Shown here: positions 1-8,318 of the stretch, piece by piece | Numbering within the stretch: position 1 is the first letter of the stretch | Layout: every line of letters begins with the position of its first letter | NCBI GenBank assembly: GCA_022774705.1 | Contig: JALFLM010000097.1 | Location: 1-49,393 of the forward strand | DNA: 49,393 nucleotides | From: Lachnospiraceae bacterium | Lineage (GTDB): Bacteria; Bacillota; Clostridia; Lachnospirales; Lachnospiraceae | Reading direction: 5' to 3' | Position numbers and translations under genes: made by a program | Notes under the pieces: generated by a model | Databases searched by the model: none | Seen by the model: only the letters and a program-made list of their open reading frames with translations | Told to the model about the DNA's origin: nothing

Positions 1-348
1 ACGCCGCAGTGCCTTCACGATCTGGGGAACATAATGGCTGCCCGTTACCAGATTGATATTATGCGCCCCCATTTCCTGCAGCATCAGAAACTTTTCCGTC
101 AGTTTTTCGCTGCTGATCACCCGGGCTGTCTGTCCCCCGGCGATCGTCCGGTTCTGACAGAAAACGCATCCCAGAGCACATCCCGAGAAAAACACGGTTC
201 CCGAGCCGGAAACACCGGAAAGCACCGGTTCCTCCCACATATGAAGCGCGGCTCTGGCCGCCGTGATCTCCCACGGACTTCTGCAAAATCCGGGCTCACC
301 CTGATCTCTGCGTACGCCGCATCGGCGCGGGCATAAATAACAGCGCAT
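1..348 (-). CDS. PflX-like radical SAM protein (5' part, cut by window edge)
   Basis: Partial gene that runs off the left edge; 116 codons are visible from an ATG at 348 preceded by GGGAGG. The N-terminus carries a Cys-rich stretch (MRCYLCPRRCGV, then GFCR) typical of the COG1313 'PflX' family of proteins related to pyruvate formate-lyase activating enzymes. The radical SAM cluster motif follows at about residues 60-68 (SGCALGCVFCQN, CxxxCxxC). Family members are [4Fe-4S]/S-adenosylmethionine enzymes of poorly defined substrate. The partner glycyl-radical protein, if any, is not in the window. The call rests on motifs seen directly; the exact substrate is unknown. Confidence 0.85.
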   Translation of the reverse strand, partial: MRCYLCPRRCGVRRDQGEPGFCRSPWEITAARAALHMWEEPVLSGVSGSGTVFFSGCALGCVFCQNRTIAGGQTARVISSEKLTEKFLMLQEMGAHNINLVTGSHYVPQIVKALRR

Positions 349-473
349 AAGATTCCTCCCTGATAGCAAAATTCCTGCTGCTGTTTACAGCAGAACACAA
401 ACAGTCTGGAAAGCACCGTATGAAAATACTGCGTACTTTCTCCTGACAGTAACATTTTAACAGAATCCGGAGC

Positions 474-496
474 AAAAAAAAAGAGCGTTTCGCTCT
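474..496 (-). terminator. Rho-independent terminator (bidirectional shape)
   Basis: AGAGCG/CGCTCT stem with a 3-nt loop, followed on the minus strand by nine T. It lies between the 3' end of ppk and the start of the radical SAM gene and would insulate the latter. The plus-strand side is also followed by a T tract. Confidence 0.7.
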
Positions 497-595
497 GTGT
501 TTTTTCGGGATCATCCCCCCGGGATTCCTCAGCGCATTCGTACTGAAACTTCCGCCCATGCAGGTTTATCTCCTGCTGTACCTAGACGAATTTGT

Positions 596-620
596 GAAAA
601 TGCCCTGGGTTTACGGGCAT
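596..620 (-). terminator. Terminator downstream of ppk
   Basis: Six-pair stem ATGCCC/GGGCAT with a 9-nt loop, then TTTTC on the minus strand, about 50 nt after the ppk stop codon. Confidence 0.55.
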
Positions 621-666
621 TATAAAAGTTACAAATGGCTGAAGAATATCACCAGGGAGTTTCCGG

Positions 667-2733
667 TTACATTTTTTCTTTTCCGGCGGCTTCGTAGGCG
701 ATCTGGTAGAAGAGTTCCTGAGAGTTCAGGGCTGTATCGCCGGGCTGTACTTTTTTGTAGGTACCGTCGGGCTGCTGTTCTCTGGCTTTTACGTTGTCGC
801 TGAGCATGAGACCGAACATTTCTTTAAGACGCAGTTTCAGGCGTTCATCGTAAATGGGTACTGCCACTTCTACCCGGCGGAGGGTGTTGCGGGTCATGAA
901 GTCGGCTGATGAGATGTAGATGCGTTCCCGTTCCCCGGTTCCGAAGATGTAAATGCGTGAATGTTCCAGATAACGTCCTACGATACTGATGATCCGGATA
1001 TTATCAGTCAGTTTCGGAAGTCCTGACTGCAGACAGCAGATGCCGCGGACTACCAGCTCGATCTTTACGCCTGCCTGTGATGCTTCTATCAGTTTATCTA
1101 TGATCTTTTTATCTGTTAATGAGTTGATTTTCACTCCTATGTACGCTTCTTCTCCGGCTTTGGCACACTGAATTTCCCTGTTGATCAGGTCGATAACCTT
1201 ATTCTGCAGACATCTGGGTGCCACCATCAGATGCTCGGTGTATTCCACCGTTTCTCCCAGAGAAAGGGCCTGAAATACCTGTCCGGCTTCCTGTCCGATG
1301 GCCTGATTGGCGGTCAGAAGAGAAAGATCGGTATAGAGTCTTGATGTTTTCTCATTGTAATTGCCGGTGCCGACCTGCGTGATATACTGAATGCCATTTT
1401 CCGTTTTTCTGGTGATCAGACAGAGCTTTGAATGAACCTTCAAACCGTCCAGACCGTAGATTACGTGGCAGCCTGCCTCTTCCAGATAACGGGACCAGGC
1501 AATATTGTTTTCTTCATCAAAGCGCGCTTTCAGTTCCACCAGAACATCAATCTGCTTTCCATTCTCCGCTGCTTCCACCAGCGCTTCCACTACTTTACTG
1601 TGGTTCGCCAGACGGTATAAGGTCATGCGGATTGAAACAACTTCGGGATCATTGGCCGCCTCCCGCAGCATCCGGAGGAAAGATTTGATATTCTCAAATG
1701 GATAGGCCAGCAGAATATCTTTTTCCAGTACCTGGTCTATAACAGGGCGGTCCGAACTGATTTCCGGAGAATATTGAGGTACACGTTTTTCATAGAACAG
1801 TTCCCCGTGACTGCGCAGCAGATCCTGAAATTCAAACAAAAATGACAGATCCAGCGGTGAATTACTGGAAAACACCTGATCTTTCTCCAGCTCCAGAATA
1901 CCGCGCAGACGGTTTACAATATCGCTGTCCAGATCCCGTGTCATTTCCATGCGGACCGGACAGAGTTTGCGCCTCTGACGAATCACGTCTTCCATATGCT
2001 CTCTGTAATCCAGATCTTCATCATAAATGCCGTCCGCATCGATATCGGCATTTCTGGTGATACGGATCAAAGACTTCTCCTGCACCTTATATTTGCTGAA
2101 TACCAGCGGCAGGAAATGGAGAATCAATTCTTCCGCCAGCACATAACAGCCGGGTCTGGTGGGAATCTCAATCAGACGGCCAAATACCCCTGTATTGCAG
2201 GGAATAATGCCTATTTTCCCTTTATCATTTTTCGTTTCCAGCACAGCTACCGCATAAATGGCCTTGTTATTCAGAAAAGGAAACGGCTGCTTTTTCCCCA
2301 CTATAACAGTGGACAGAAGCGGCTTGATTTCCTGCTCAAAATAACGCTCCAGATAGCTGTTCTCCTCCTCATCCAAAGCGGAAAATTTCACGAGACGGAC
2401 GCCTTTTTCCGCCAGCTGTCTCATCAGATCTTCGTAAATGCGGTCTTTGTCCGCAGTCATTTTCCGAACCTCCAGCAGAATAGCATCCAGCTGCTGGCGG
2501 GCAGTCATATGTGTCTTATTGTCCCGTACTTCCTTTTTCAAAAACATCATATCATGGAGAGAACCAACCCTGACCATGAAAAATTCATCCAGATTGGACT
2601 GGAAAATCGATAAAAAGGACAAGCGCTCGCAGAAAGGAATGGTCTCATCTGCCGCCTCCTCCAGCACACGCCCGTTAAATTTCAACCAGGACAGCTCTCT
2701 ATTCAAATAACAGGAATCATCAAATGTCTGCAT
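667..2733 (-). CDS. ppk1: Polyphosphate kinase 1
   Basis: Makes and degrades inorganic polyphosphate from ATP. The 688-aa product matches the usual PPK1 length (about 690). Visible motifs are the N-terminal LNRELSWLKFN block, the phospho-accepting histidine in KVHSKLCLI (H434), the VGTGNYNEKT strand after it, the second histidine in YLEHSRIYIF (H591), and the C-terminal FMTRNTLRRVEVAVPI block. I chose the ATG at 2733, which has GGGAG 8 nt upstream and begins at the conserved MQTFDD..LNRELSW start. An in-frame GTG at 2814 would add 27 residues with no homology expectation. It appears monocistronic, with terminators downstream. Confidence 0.96.
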   Translation of the reverse strand: MQTFDDSCYLNRELSWLKFNGRVLEEAADETIPFCERLSFLSIFQSNLDEFFMVRVGSLHDMMFLKKEVRDNKTHMTARQQLDAILLEVRKMTADKDRIYEDLMRQLAEKGVRLVKFSALDEEENSYLERYFEQEIKPLLSTVIVGKKQPFPFLNNKAIYAVAVLETKNDKGKIGIIPCNTGVFGRLIEIPTRPGCYVLAEELILHFLPLVFSKYKVQEKSLIRITRNADIDADGIYDEDLDYREHMEDVIRQRRKLCPVRMEMTRDLDSDIVNRLRGILELEKDQVFSSNSPLDLSFLFEFQDLLRSHGELFYEKRVPQYSPEISSDRPVIDQVLEKDILLAYPFENIKSFLRMLREAANDPEVVSIRMTLYRLANHSKVVEALVEAAENGKQIDVLVELKARFDEENNIAWSRYLEEAGCHVIYGLDGLKVHSKLCLITRKTENGIQYITQVGTGNYNEKTSRLYTDLSLLTANQAIGQEAGQVFQALSLGETVEYTEHLMVAPRCLQNKVIDLINREIQCAKAGEEAYIGVKINSLTDKKIIDKLIEASQAGVKIELVVRGICCLQSGLPKLTDNIRIISIVGRYLEHSRIYIFGTGERERIYISSADFMTRNTLRRVEVAVPIYDERLKLRLKEMFGLMLSDNVKAREQQPDGTYKKVQPGDTALNSQELFYQIAYEAAGKEKM

Positions 2734-2814
2734 AATAGTATCTCCCAACTTCTGTAATTTCCAAAAACCGGTTCTGATGTAACGTGAGTTCTTTATAATC
2801 TCTCCTGTCTGCAC

Positions 2815-3026
2815 CTGAACCGGCAGGTACCCCGGATTCTTTCATAACTTATCCATTACATATATACCGAAGTTCGTTTCCAGCTTCCGATTTCAGTATA
2901 AAAGCAGCATCTAAAGTCTGTTTTCCCGTTTTGTAAAGTACATGTAAATTCAGAGTAAATAATAGCCGTCTTATGCGATATCCTGTAAAACAAAATTCCA
3001 GATAGAGAGATCGATTTTGAGGCTGC
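2815..3026. other. Intergenic region ppk / sulfatase
   Basis: About 290 nt separate the chosen ppk start (2733) from the stop of the next gene (3027). I see no gene, RNA or convincing hairpin. It presumably holds the ppk promoter, but no clear -35/-10 pair stands out. Confidence 0.4.
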
Positions 3027-4967
3027 TTATTCCTCTCCCTGCGATTTTCCTCCCCAGGAGTCGGAATCCAGCATAGCCCGTGAGAGGCTGAACTTATTTT
3101 TGACGTTTATTTTTACTGTATTTACGTAATTCTTTGATACCTCCCCGGTGATTTTTCCATTGACCGCATTATATGAGGCCCGGTCGGTCTTCCAGCTGTA
3201 ATCAGGCCAGATTACCAGCGGCTGCTCATCGGAAAATACATCTCTGCCCACCAGAAGACGCGGGTCATATTCCACCCCGAACAGATTGGAAAGTGTGGGA
3301 AGAATGTCAAGGCTGTATGTGGGTTCCCGGATTTCACAGGCCAGTCCGGCCGACTCTCCCCCTTCCTCCAGACAGCCCGACCAGAGAATCCATGCATTTT
3401 TGTCCTGTACAAATTTATCAATCTCCGATTCCTCACAGCCGTACAGCTCCGGCAGATAATTCCGGTCATTGCCCCAGGTATCCCCCTCCTCCAGTCCGTA
3501 GGGATAATGATCAGCAGTCAGGCAGATCACTGTATCATCCAGAATTCCGGCATTTTCCAGCTGGGAAATCAGGCTTTCCATGGCATATTCCAGTTCCAGC
3601 TGAGAGGCAATATAGGCTTTTACCGTATCGGATGCCTCCAGCTGCTGTACCGCTTCCCGATTTTTCCGGCTCATGGCATTGCCGGTGAAGGAATAGCCGC
3701 AGTGCCCCGATACCGTCATATAATAAATGTTGAAGGGCTGCTGTCCGATATACCGGGGAACCGTAAAATTGATCATTTCCAGATCGCTCTGGGGCCAGCT
3801 GTCCGTCACGCCTTCCTCCATGCCATTCCCCATTCCCATGAAAACCGAATAACCGAAATTGGGGTGGGTTTTATCGCGGCTGTAATACGTATAGCTGTTA
3901 TTATGCCAGGCCGCCGAATAATAGCCCAGGCGTGAAAGCTGATTGCCAATCGTCAGAGGCAGATCATGCCCCGCCGTTTCCCGGATGCTTTTCACCCCGT
4001 CCACGGGAATCATCCCCAGCAGCATGGAATATTCACCGGTGGACGTACTTCCGCCCCAGGCGGGCTGATAATAATCTGAAAAATAAAATCCCTGATGCAT
4101 CATCCGGTACAGGACCGGCGTCAGTTCCCGGCTCACTGCATAAGGACTGAACGCTTCCGCACAGATCATAATCAGATTTTTTCCTTTGAAAATGCCCGTA
4201 TATGCATTTTTACCGGCTGCTGTTTCTCCGCCGGATATCACATCTCCGCCGGATGTCACATCCCCACCGGATGTCACATCCCCACCGGTCACTGCCTCTC
4301 CTGAAACCGCTGTATCTGTTGTTAAAAACATCGTTTCTTCATCTGCCCCCGACAACATGTGAGCTGTTTCCAGACGAAAAGCAGCCAGCAATCCGAATTT
4401 TCTGGCTGCAAGATCAAACTGATAATTCTCTCCGTATGCCGGGTTTTCAGCGGCTGCATAATTTCCAGGTACAAAACAGAAAATGGAAGCCAGCAGTATC
4501 AGGGCTGCTGCATTACTCTTCGGTTTCCCATTGAAAACCAGCTGCTTTTTCCACAGACACAGGCCGGCCACCGGCAGAAAAAACAGGGCAATCACATACC
4601 AGCCCCGTATCAGGGTTTTACCAATGATTCCCCCGAAATCACCTGCCGCATCACCGGCCCCTGCCAGCAGCGAATCGAATGGCATAAACGTCTGAAAAGC
4701 CCGTCCTACAAAGTATTCCGCCAGAAACACCACCGCCGCACCGCCCAGCACCGCTGCGGCATAATAAAAACGGGATTTTCTCCCCGGAAGCAGCAGGTAG
4801 ACTGTCTGCGCCAGTCCCCCGGCAGCAGGCACCAGAAAAAGCAGAGCCGGTACATTCCCCGGCCCCATGCCCCCGAACCATTTAAAAAGCAGTTCATAAT
4901 ATAAAAAAGCTGCCGGAAACAAAACAAAATCCCTGACACTGATTTTTTCCATGCCTCTTTTCCCCAT
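3027..4967 (-). CDS. LTA-synthase-like membrane sulfatase / phosphoglycerol transferase
   Basis: 646-aa polytopic protein. Five hydrophobic segments (about residues 12-30, 40-60, 67-87, 118-138 and 152-168) precede an extracellular alkaline-phosphatase/sulfatase domain (about 262-600). Metal and nucleophile signatures seen: MICAEAF (E271), the Thr nucleophile region GGSTSTGEYSML (T308/T310), a histidine in SGHCGYSF, and TADHYPYG near the C-terminus. The family includes lipoteichoic acid synthases and other phosphoglycerol transferases acting on wall polymers or glycolipids outside the membrane; the substrate cannot be decided here. A GGDVTS repeat (residues 228-247) forms a variable spacer between membrane and catalytic parts. 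The start ATG at 4967 follows GGAGG at 11 nt; an ATG at 4952 is possible. Confidence 0.85.
   Translation of the reverse strand: MGKRGMEKISVRDFVLFPAAFLYYELLFKWFGGMGPGNVPALLFLVPAAGGLAQTVYLLLPGRKSRFYYAAAVLGGAAVVFLAEYFVGRAFQTFMPFDSLLAGAGDAAGDFGGIIGKTLIRGWYVIALFFLPVAGLCLWKKQLVFNGKPKSNAAALILLASIFCFVPGNYAAAENPAYGENYQFDLAARKFGLLAAFRLETAHMLSGADEETMFLTTDTAVSGEAVTGGDVTSGGDVTSGGDVISGGETAAGKNAYTGIFKGKNLIMICAEAFSPYAVSRELTPVLYRMMHQGFYFSDYYQPAWGGSTSTGEYSMLLGMIPVDGVKSIRETAGHDLPLTIGNQLSRLGYYSAAWHNNSYTYYSRDKTHPNFGYSVFMGMGNGMEEGVTDSWPQSDLEMINFTVPRYIGQQPFNIYYMTVSGHCGYSFTGNAMSRKNREAVQQLEASDTVKAYIASQLELEYAMESLISQLENAGILDDTVICLTADHYPYGLEEGDTWGNDRNYLPELYGCEESEIDKFVQDKNAWILWSGCLEEGGESAGLACEIREPTYSLDILPTLSNLFGVEYDPRLLVGRDVFSDEQPLVIWPDYSWKTDRASYNAVNGKITGEVSKNYVNTVKINVKNKFSLSRAMLDSDSWGGKSQGEE
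4231..4284. repeat. 18-bp tandem repeat inside the sulfatase gene
   Basis: Three 18-bp units (starting at 4231, 4249 and 4267; CCGGATGTCACATCCCCA, the first with three changes) plus a partial fourth. They encode GGDVTS repeats in the spacer between membrane and enzyme domains. The two downstream units are identical, so copy number is likely to vary. Confidence 0.85.
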
Positions 4968-5071
4968 GTCAATCCAAACCTCCGATTTCTGCACAGCCGC
5001 ATACCTGCAAGAACACAATCAGGATACAATTACCTATTCTTTATTGTATTCGGAAGAAAAAGAAAACATGC

Positions 5072-5473
5072 ATGGAAAAGTACAGTTATATCAAATCCCA
5101 CAGCGGAAGCTGCCGCATATTTGCAGCACCATTTGCGGTATTTCTTAGCAATGATGACAGGAATTACGTTGAACCGGACATCAGTATTATCTGCGACCTC
5201 GATAATCTGGACCGCAAAGGCTGCCACGGTGCGCCGGACTGGATAATTGAAATCGTATCACCCGGAAGCCGCAGTATGGATTATTATACAAAGCTGAATA
5301 AATATCACGCTGCCGGTGTCAGAGAATACTGGCTGATCGACCCGCAGAAAAACCGGATCATCGTGTATGATTTTGGCAATCGCAATGATATCAGTCTGTA
5401 TACGCTTCAGGACACCGTACAGACCAATGTCATCGGGGGACTGTCCATTAATTTTTCAGAGATGAAGCTGTAG
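5072..5473 (+). pseudogene. Uma2-family nuclease, N-terminally truncated
   Basis: 133 aa matching the C-terminal two thirds of Uma2 (DUF820) proteins, a PD-(D/E)XK-like restriction-endonuclease fold common in cyanobacteria and Firmicutes. Conserved blocks seen: YIKSHSG, the acidic EPDISIICD, APDWIIEIVSPGSRSMD, KLNKYHAAGVREYWLIDP. The first about 55-60 residues of the family (the YELIDGE..SPAPS region) are absent; the upstream reading frame is open but unrelated. An ATG at 5072 with a poor ribosome site could express the remnant, which keeps the nuclease-core acidic residues. I regard it as a broken gene whose 5' end was lost next to the divergent sulfatase gene. Confidence 0.75.
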
Positions 5474-5534
5474 ACGTAACTGTTCAGGTTTCCGCCTGAA
5501 AATGGAGATAATTACAGATACGGGCGTACGGAAG

Positions 5535-5574
5535 AAATGACTGCGATATCCTGTAAAGGGTACCGCAGTCATTT
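5535..5574 (+). terminator. Terminator after the Uma2 remnant
   Basis: Perfect 11-bp stem (AAATGACTGCG/CGCAGTCATTT), then TTGTGTT on the plus strand. Confidence 0.65.
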
Positions 5575-5698
5575 TGTGTTACATCGGATATCATTCTCCC
5601 TTGAAATATTTATAGAAATAATCAATAAAATAAACGCCAGGATATCATCCAGTGATCTGTCGCTGGAACTTTACCCTTACCCTCGCCAAACTCAACTT

Positions 5699-7195
5699 TT
5701 ACGTTGATATGTCCGTCTGGCTTTTGTGGGAAAGCAGTACTACCGTCTCCACCCCGGTCGTATGCGCAAACATATCCACCGGCTGTACCTTCACGGTCTC
5801 ATATCCCCGTTCCGACAGATAATGCAGATCCCTTGCCAGCGTGGAGGAATTGCAGGATACGTAAACGATCCGTTCGGGGGCCATGCGTACCATGGTGTCC
5901 AGTACGATTTCCTCACAGCCTTTGCGGGGCGGGTCGGTGATGATAACGTCGGCGCGGATGCCTTCCGTTTCATACAGCTTCGGGAGTACTTCTTCCGCTT
6001 TTCCCACGTAGAATTTCACATTGTGAATGCCATTGTTTTCTGCATTGATCCGGGCGTTGTCGATGGCGGGAGGAACGATTTCCACGCCGTAGACCTGTTT
6101 TGCTCTGCGTGCCAGAAACAGTGAGATAGTGCCGGTGCCGCAGTACAGGTCCCATACGGTTTCCTGCCCGGTGAGTCCGGCGAAATCCAGTGCCGTTTCG
6201 TACAGTACGCGGGTCTGCAGGGGATTGACCTGGAAGAAGGACCGGGCTGATATCTGATAGCGGATATCGCCGATCAGATCGGTGATATAACCCGGACCCA
6301 CCAGATTGATCATCTCATTGCCCATGATCACATTGGTTTTCTCCGTATTGATGTTAAAACAGATGCTGGTCATGCCCTCCACCTGCAGGAGGCGTTCCGT
6401 CAGTGCCTTCCGGGCAGCCGGAGATTTCAGCTTCCGTTCATTGATCACCAGACAGACCATGATTTCCCCGGTAAAATACCCGGTACGAATCATGATATGG
6501 CGCAGAAATCCTCTGCCGGTGGTTTCGTCATAGGCACGGATATGATAATCCTCCATCCACTTTCTGATGATTGCAATAATTTTCTCATTGACCGGCTGCC
6601 CGATATAGCAGCAGGGCGTCTCGATGATGGCATGAGTTCTGCCGGCATAAAATCCGATGCGGATCTGCCCGTCCTTTCCCTGTCTGACGGGATACTGGGC
6701 CTTGTTCCGGTAATGCCAGGGCCCCTGGCTCTGTTCCTGCTCACCCTGACTCCGCTGTTCCTGTTCACTCCGGTTCTGCCCCCGCTCCTTCTCCTGTGCC
6801 TCCATGGTCATTCCCAGTGTATCCGCCACAGGAACCTGAGGCAGATGTCCGATCCGGCTCAGGTGATTTTTTACTTTGTCCGTCTTGAATTTCAGCTGTG
6901 CTTCATAGCTCATGGACTGGAGCTGACAGCCGCCGCAGGGGGCCGCTGCAGGACACCGGGGCTCCACCCGGTCTTTTGAGGGAACCAGAATCTCCATAAG
7001 CCGTGCATAACCATAGCCTTTTTTCACGGAAATTACCTTTGCCCTGACCTGATCTCCTGTCACCGCATCCTTAATAAAGAGGGCAAAGCCCTCTGTTTTG
7101 CCTATGCCCTCTCCATTCTCGCTCATATCAGTTATCGTTACCGTCACCAGATCATCCTTTGCCACCGGTGCCGTATATTTCTTTTTATCAGCCAT
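5699..7195 (-). CDS. rlmCD: 23S rRNA (uracil-C5)-methyltransferase, RlmCD/RumA family
   Basis: 498 aa. N-terminal TRAM domain (about 12-70), then an iron-sulfur cysteine set C81-x5-C87-x2-C90 with C195/C196, and a C-terminal SAM methyltransferase domain with DLYCGTGTISLFLA, DPPRKGC and the catalytic cysteine in YVSCNSSTLARDL. It methylates C5 of a uracil in 23S rRNA; in Gram-positives one enzyme often serves two sites (RlmCD). Unusual: a Gln/Glu/Arg-rich insert of about 28 residues (131-159) sits between the cluster domain and WHYRNK. Start ATG at 7195 follows AGGAG. The gene lies 138 nt downstream of yhaM and is probably co-transcribed with it. Confidence 0.93.
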   Translation of the reverse strand: MADKKKYTAPVAKDDLVTVTITDMSENGEGIGKTEGFALFIKDAVTGDQVRAKVISVKKGYGYARLMEILVPSKDRVEPRCPAAAPCGGCQLQSMSYEAQLKFKTDKVKNHLSRIGHLPQVPVADTLGMTMEAQEKERGQNRSEQEQRSQGEQEQSQGPWHYRNKAQYPVRQGKDGQIRIGFYAGRTHAIIETPCCYIGQPVNEKIIAIIRKWMEDYHIRAYDETTGRGFLRHIMIRTGYFTGEIMVCLVINERKLKSPAARKALTERLLQVEGMTSICFNINTEKTNVIMGNEMINLVGPGYITDLIGDIRYQISARSFFQVNPLQTRVLYETALDFAGLTGQETVWDLYCGTGTISLFLARRAKQVYGVEIVPPAIDNARINAENNGIHNVKFYVGKAEEVLPKLYETEGIRADVIITDPPRKGCEEIVLDTMVRMAPERIVYVSCNSSTLARDLHYLSERGYETVKVQPVDMFAHTTGVETVVLLSHKSQTDIST

Positions 7196-7234
7196 ATATT
7201 ACATTACTCCTGATTTACCTGCATTCCGCCTTTA

Positions 7235-7310
7235 TTCCGCTCCCGTTTCCGCCTCTGTATCTGCTTCTGTTTCCGCCTCTGTATCTGCTTCTGTTCCCGC
7301 CTCTGTATCT
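7235..7310. repeat. 24-bp tandem repeat just after the yhaM stop
   Basis: About three imperfect copies of a 24-bp unit (minus strand GAAACAGAAGCAGATACAGA plus GGCG). In the reading frame of yhaM it encodes TEADTEAE repeats beyond the TAG stop at 7334-7336. See findings. Confidence 0.8.
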
Positions 7311-7333
7311 GCCGTTTGGCTGCAGACATTTTT

Positions 7334-8278
7334 CTACAGCGGAGTAGTCCTTTTGAAATTGCTTTCCAGCAGACGGTTATAGCCAAGCCACTCACTGTCG
7401 CTGTTGTTGTTCTCCAGAAGTTCCCGCATGGTTTCCAGCTTTGCATCCGTATTGTCCGCAAAATTCAGAGCTGCGGCTTCAATTAAAGCCGGTTTTTTCG
7501 GGGAACCGTATTCCAGCTCGCCGTGGTGGGCGAGAATGCAGTGCTTCAGCTCACCTGCAGTTTTTGCCGGAAAACCGGGAATCTTTCTGATATGCTCTCC
7601 CACCATCTCAGCACCGATCACGATATGTCCCAGCAGCTGGCCGTCTTCCGTATAATCATTCTCCGGAAAAGCGGACAGTTCTTTCGTCTTTCCGATATCA
7701 TGAAGCATGGCTGCCGTCAGCAGAAGGTCACGATTCAGGATCGGATACTGTCTGCAGTAGAAATCGCACAGGCGGACAACGCCCAGCGTGTGCTCCAGCA
7801 GGCCGCCCACAAATCCATGGTGGACGCTTTTTGCTGCGGAATGAGTGCTGAAAGTTTTTGCCAGTGCCTTGTCATCGATAAAAAAGCTGCGCACCAGCGT
7901 CTTCATCTTCGGATTTTCCAGGCTTTCCATGTATTTCATCAGTTCCCGGTACATATCGTTGATAGAATAACGGCTGCAGGGCAGATAATCGGCAGGATCA
8001 TATTCATTTTCCGCTGCCACCCGCACCCGGCGCACATTCAGCTGCAGAGATCCCTGATAGCTGGTCACTTCTCCTTCCACCTGAATATAATCCATGGCAT
8101 CAAAATGATTGATTCCGTTGCTCAGATCCCAGATCTTGGCATCGATGGTGCCAGTCTTATCCTGCAGAATCATGGAAAAATAATTTTTCCCGCTTTTGGA
8201 ACGCAGGCTCTGTTTCTGTTTGCACAGATAAATATCAACCGTTCGGTCACCTTCACGTAAATTTCCGATAAATTTCAT
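7334..8278 (-). CDS. yhaM: 3'-5' exoribonuclease, YhaM family
   Basis: 314 aa, the usual YhaM length. An OB-fold nucleic-acid binding domain (about 1-90, DGTIDAKIWD-like DKTGTIDAKIWD) is followed by an HD phosphohydrolase domain with HHGFVGGLLEHT, LHDIGK and HHGELEYG. The family degrades RNA or single-stranded DNA 3' to 5' in a metal-dependent way. The end (LESNFKRTTPL) matches the family, but an open acidic repeat frame continues after the TAG. Start ATG at 8278; its ribosome site GGGAGGAA is 27 nt upstream, separated by an 18-bp palindrome (8288-8305). Lies 40 nt after the HtrA-like gene. Confidence 0.92.
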   Translation of the reverse strand: MKFIGNLREGDRTVDIYLCKQKQSLRSKSGKNYFSMILQDKTGTIDAKIWDLSNGINHFDAMDYIQVEGEVTSYQGSLQLNVRRVRVAAENEYDPADYLPCSRYSINDMYRELMKYMESLENPKMKTLVRSFFIDDKALAKTFSTHSAAKSVHHGFVGGLLEHTLGVVRLCDFYCRQYPILNRDLLLTAAMLHDIGKTKELSAFPENDYTEDGQLLGHIVIGAEMVGEHIRKIPGFPAKTAGELKHCILAHHGELEYGSPKKPALIEAAALNFADNTDAKLETMRELLENNNSDSEWLGYNRLLESNFKRTTPL

Positions 8279-8287
8279 AATTCAAAC

Positions 8288-8305
8288 GACGGTCCCGGGA
8301 CCGTC
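8288..8305 (-). promoter_or_regulatory. Perfect palindrome between the yhaM ribosome site and start codon
   Basis: GACGGTCCCGGGACCGTC is fully self-complementary and can fold as a 7-bp stem with a CCGG loop. On the minus strand the order is GGGAGGAA, palindrome, 9 nt, ATG. Without the hairpin the Shine-Dalgarno is too far away (27 nt); with it folded the effective spacing is normal. The regulatory role is inferred. Confidence 0.55.
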
Positions 8306-8318
8306 TTCCTCCCTTCTT

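Noticed and set aside
2734-2814. GTG start adding 27 residues to polyphosphate kinase.
   Set aside because: The ATG at 2733 has a proper ribosome site and matches the family's N-terminus.
7235-7310. Possible CRISPR array at the 24-bp repeats.
   Set aside because: The units are head-to-tail without spacers and no cas genes are present anywhere in the window.
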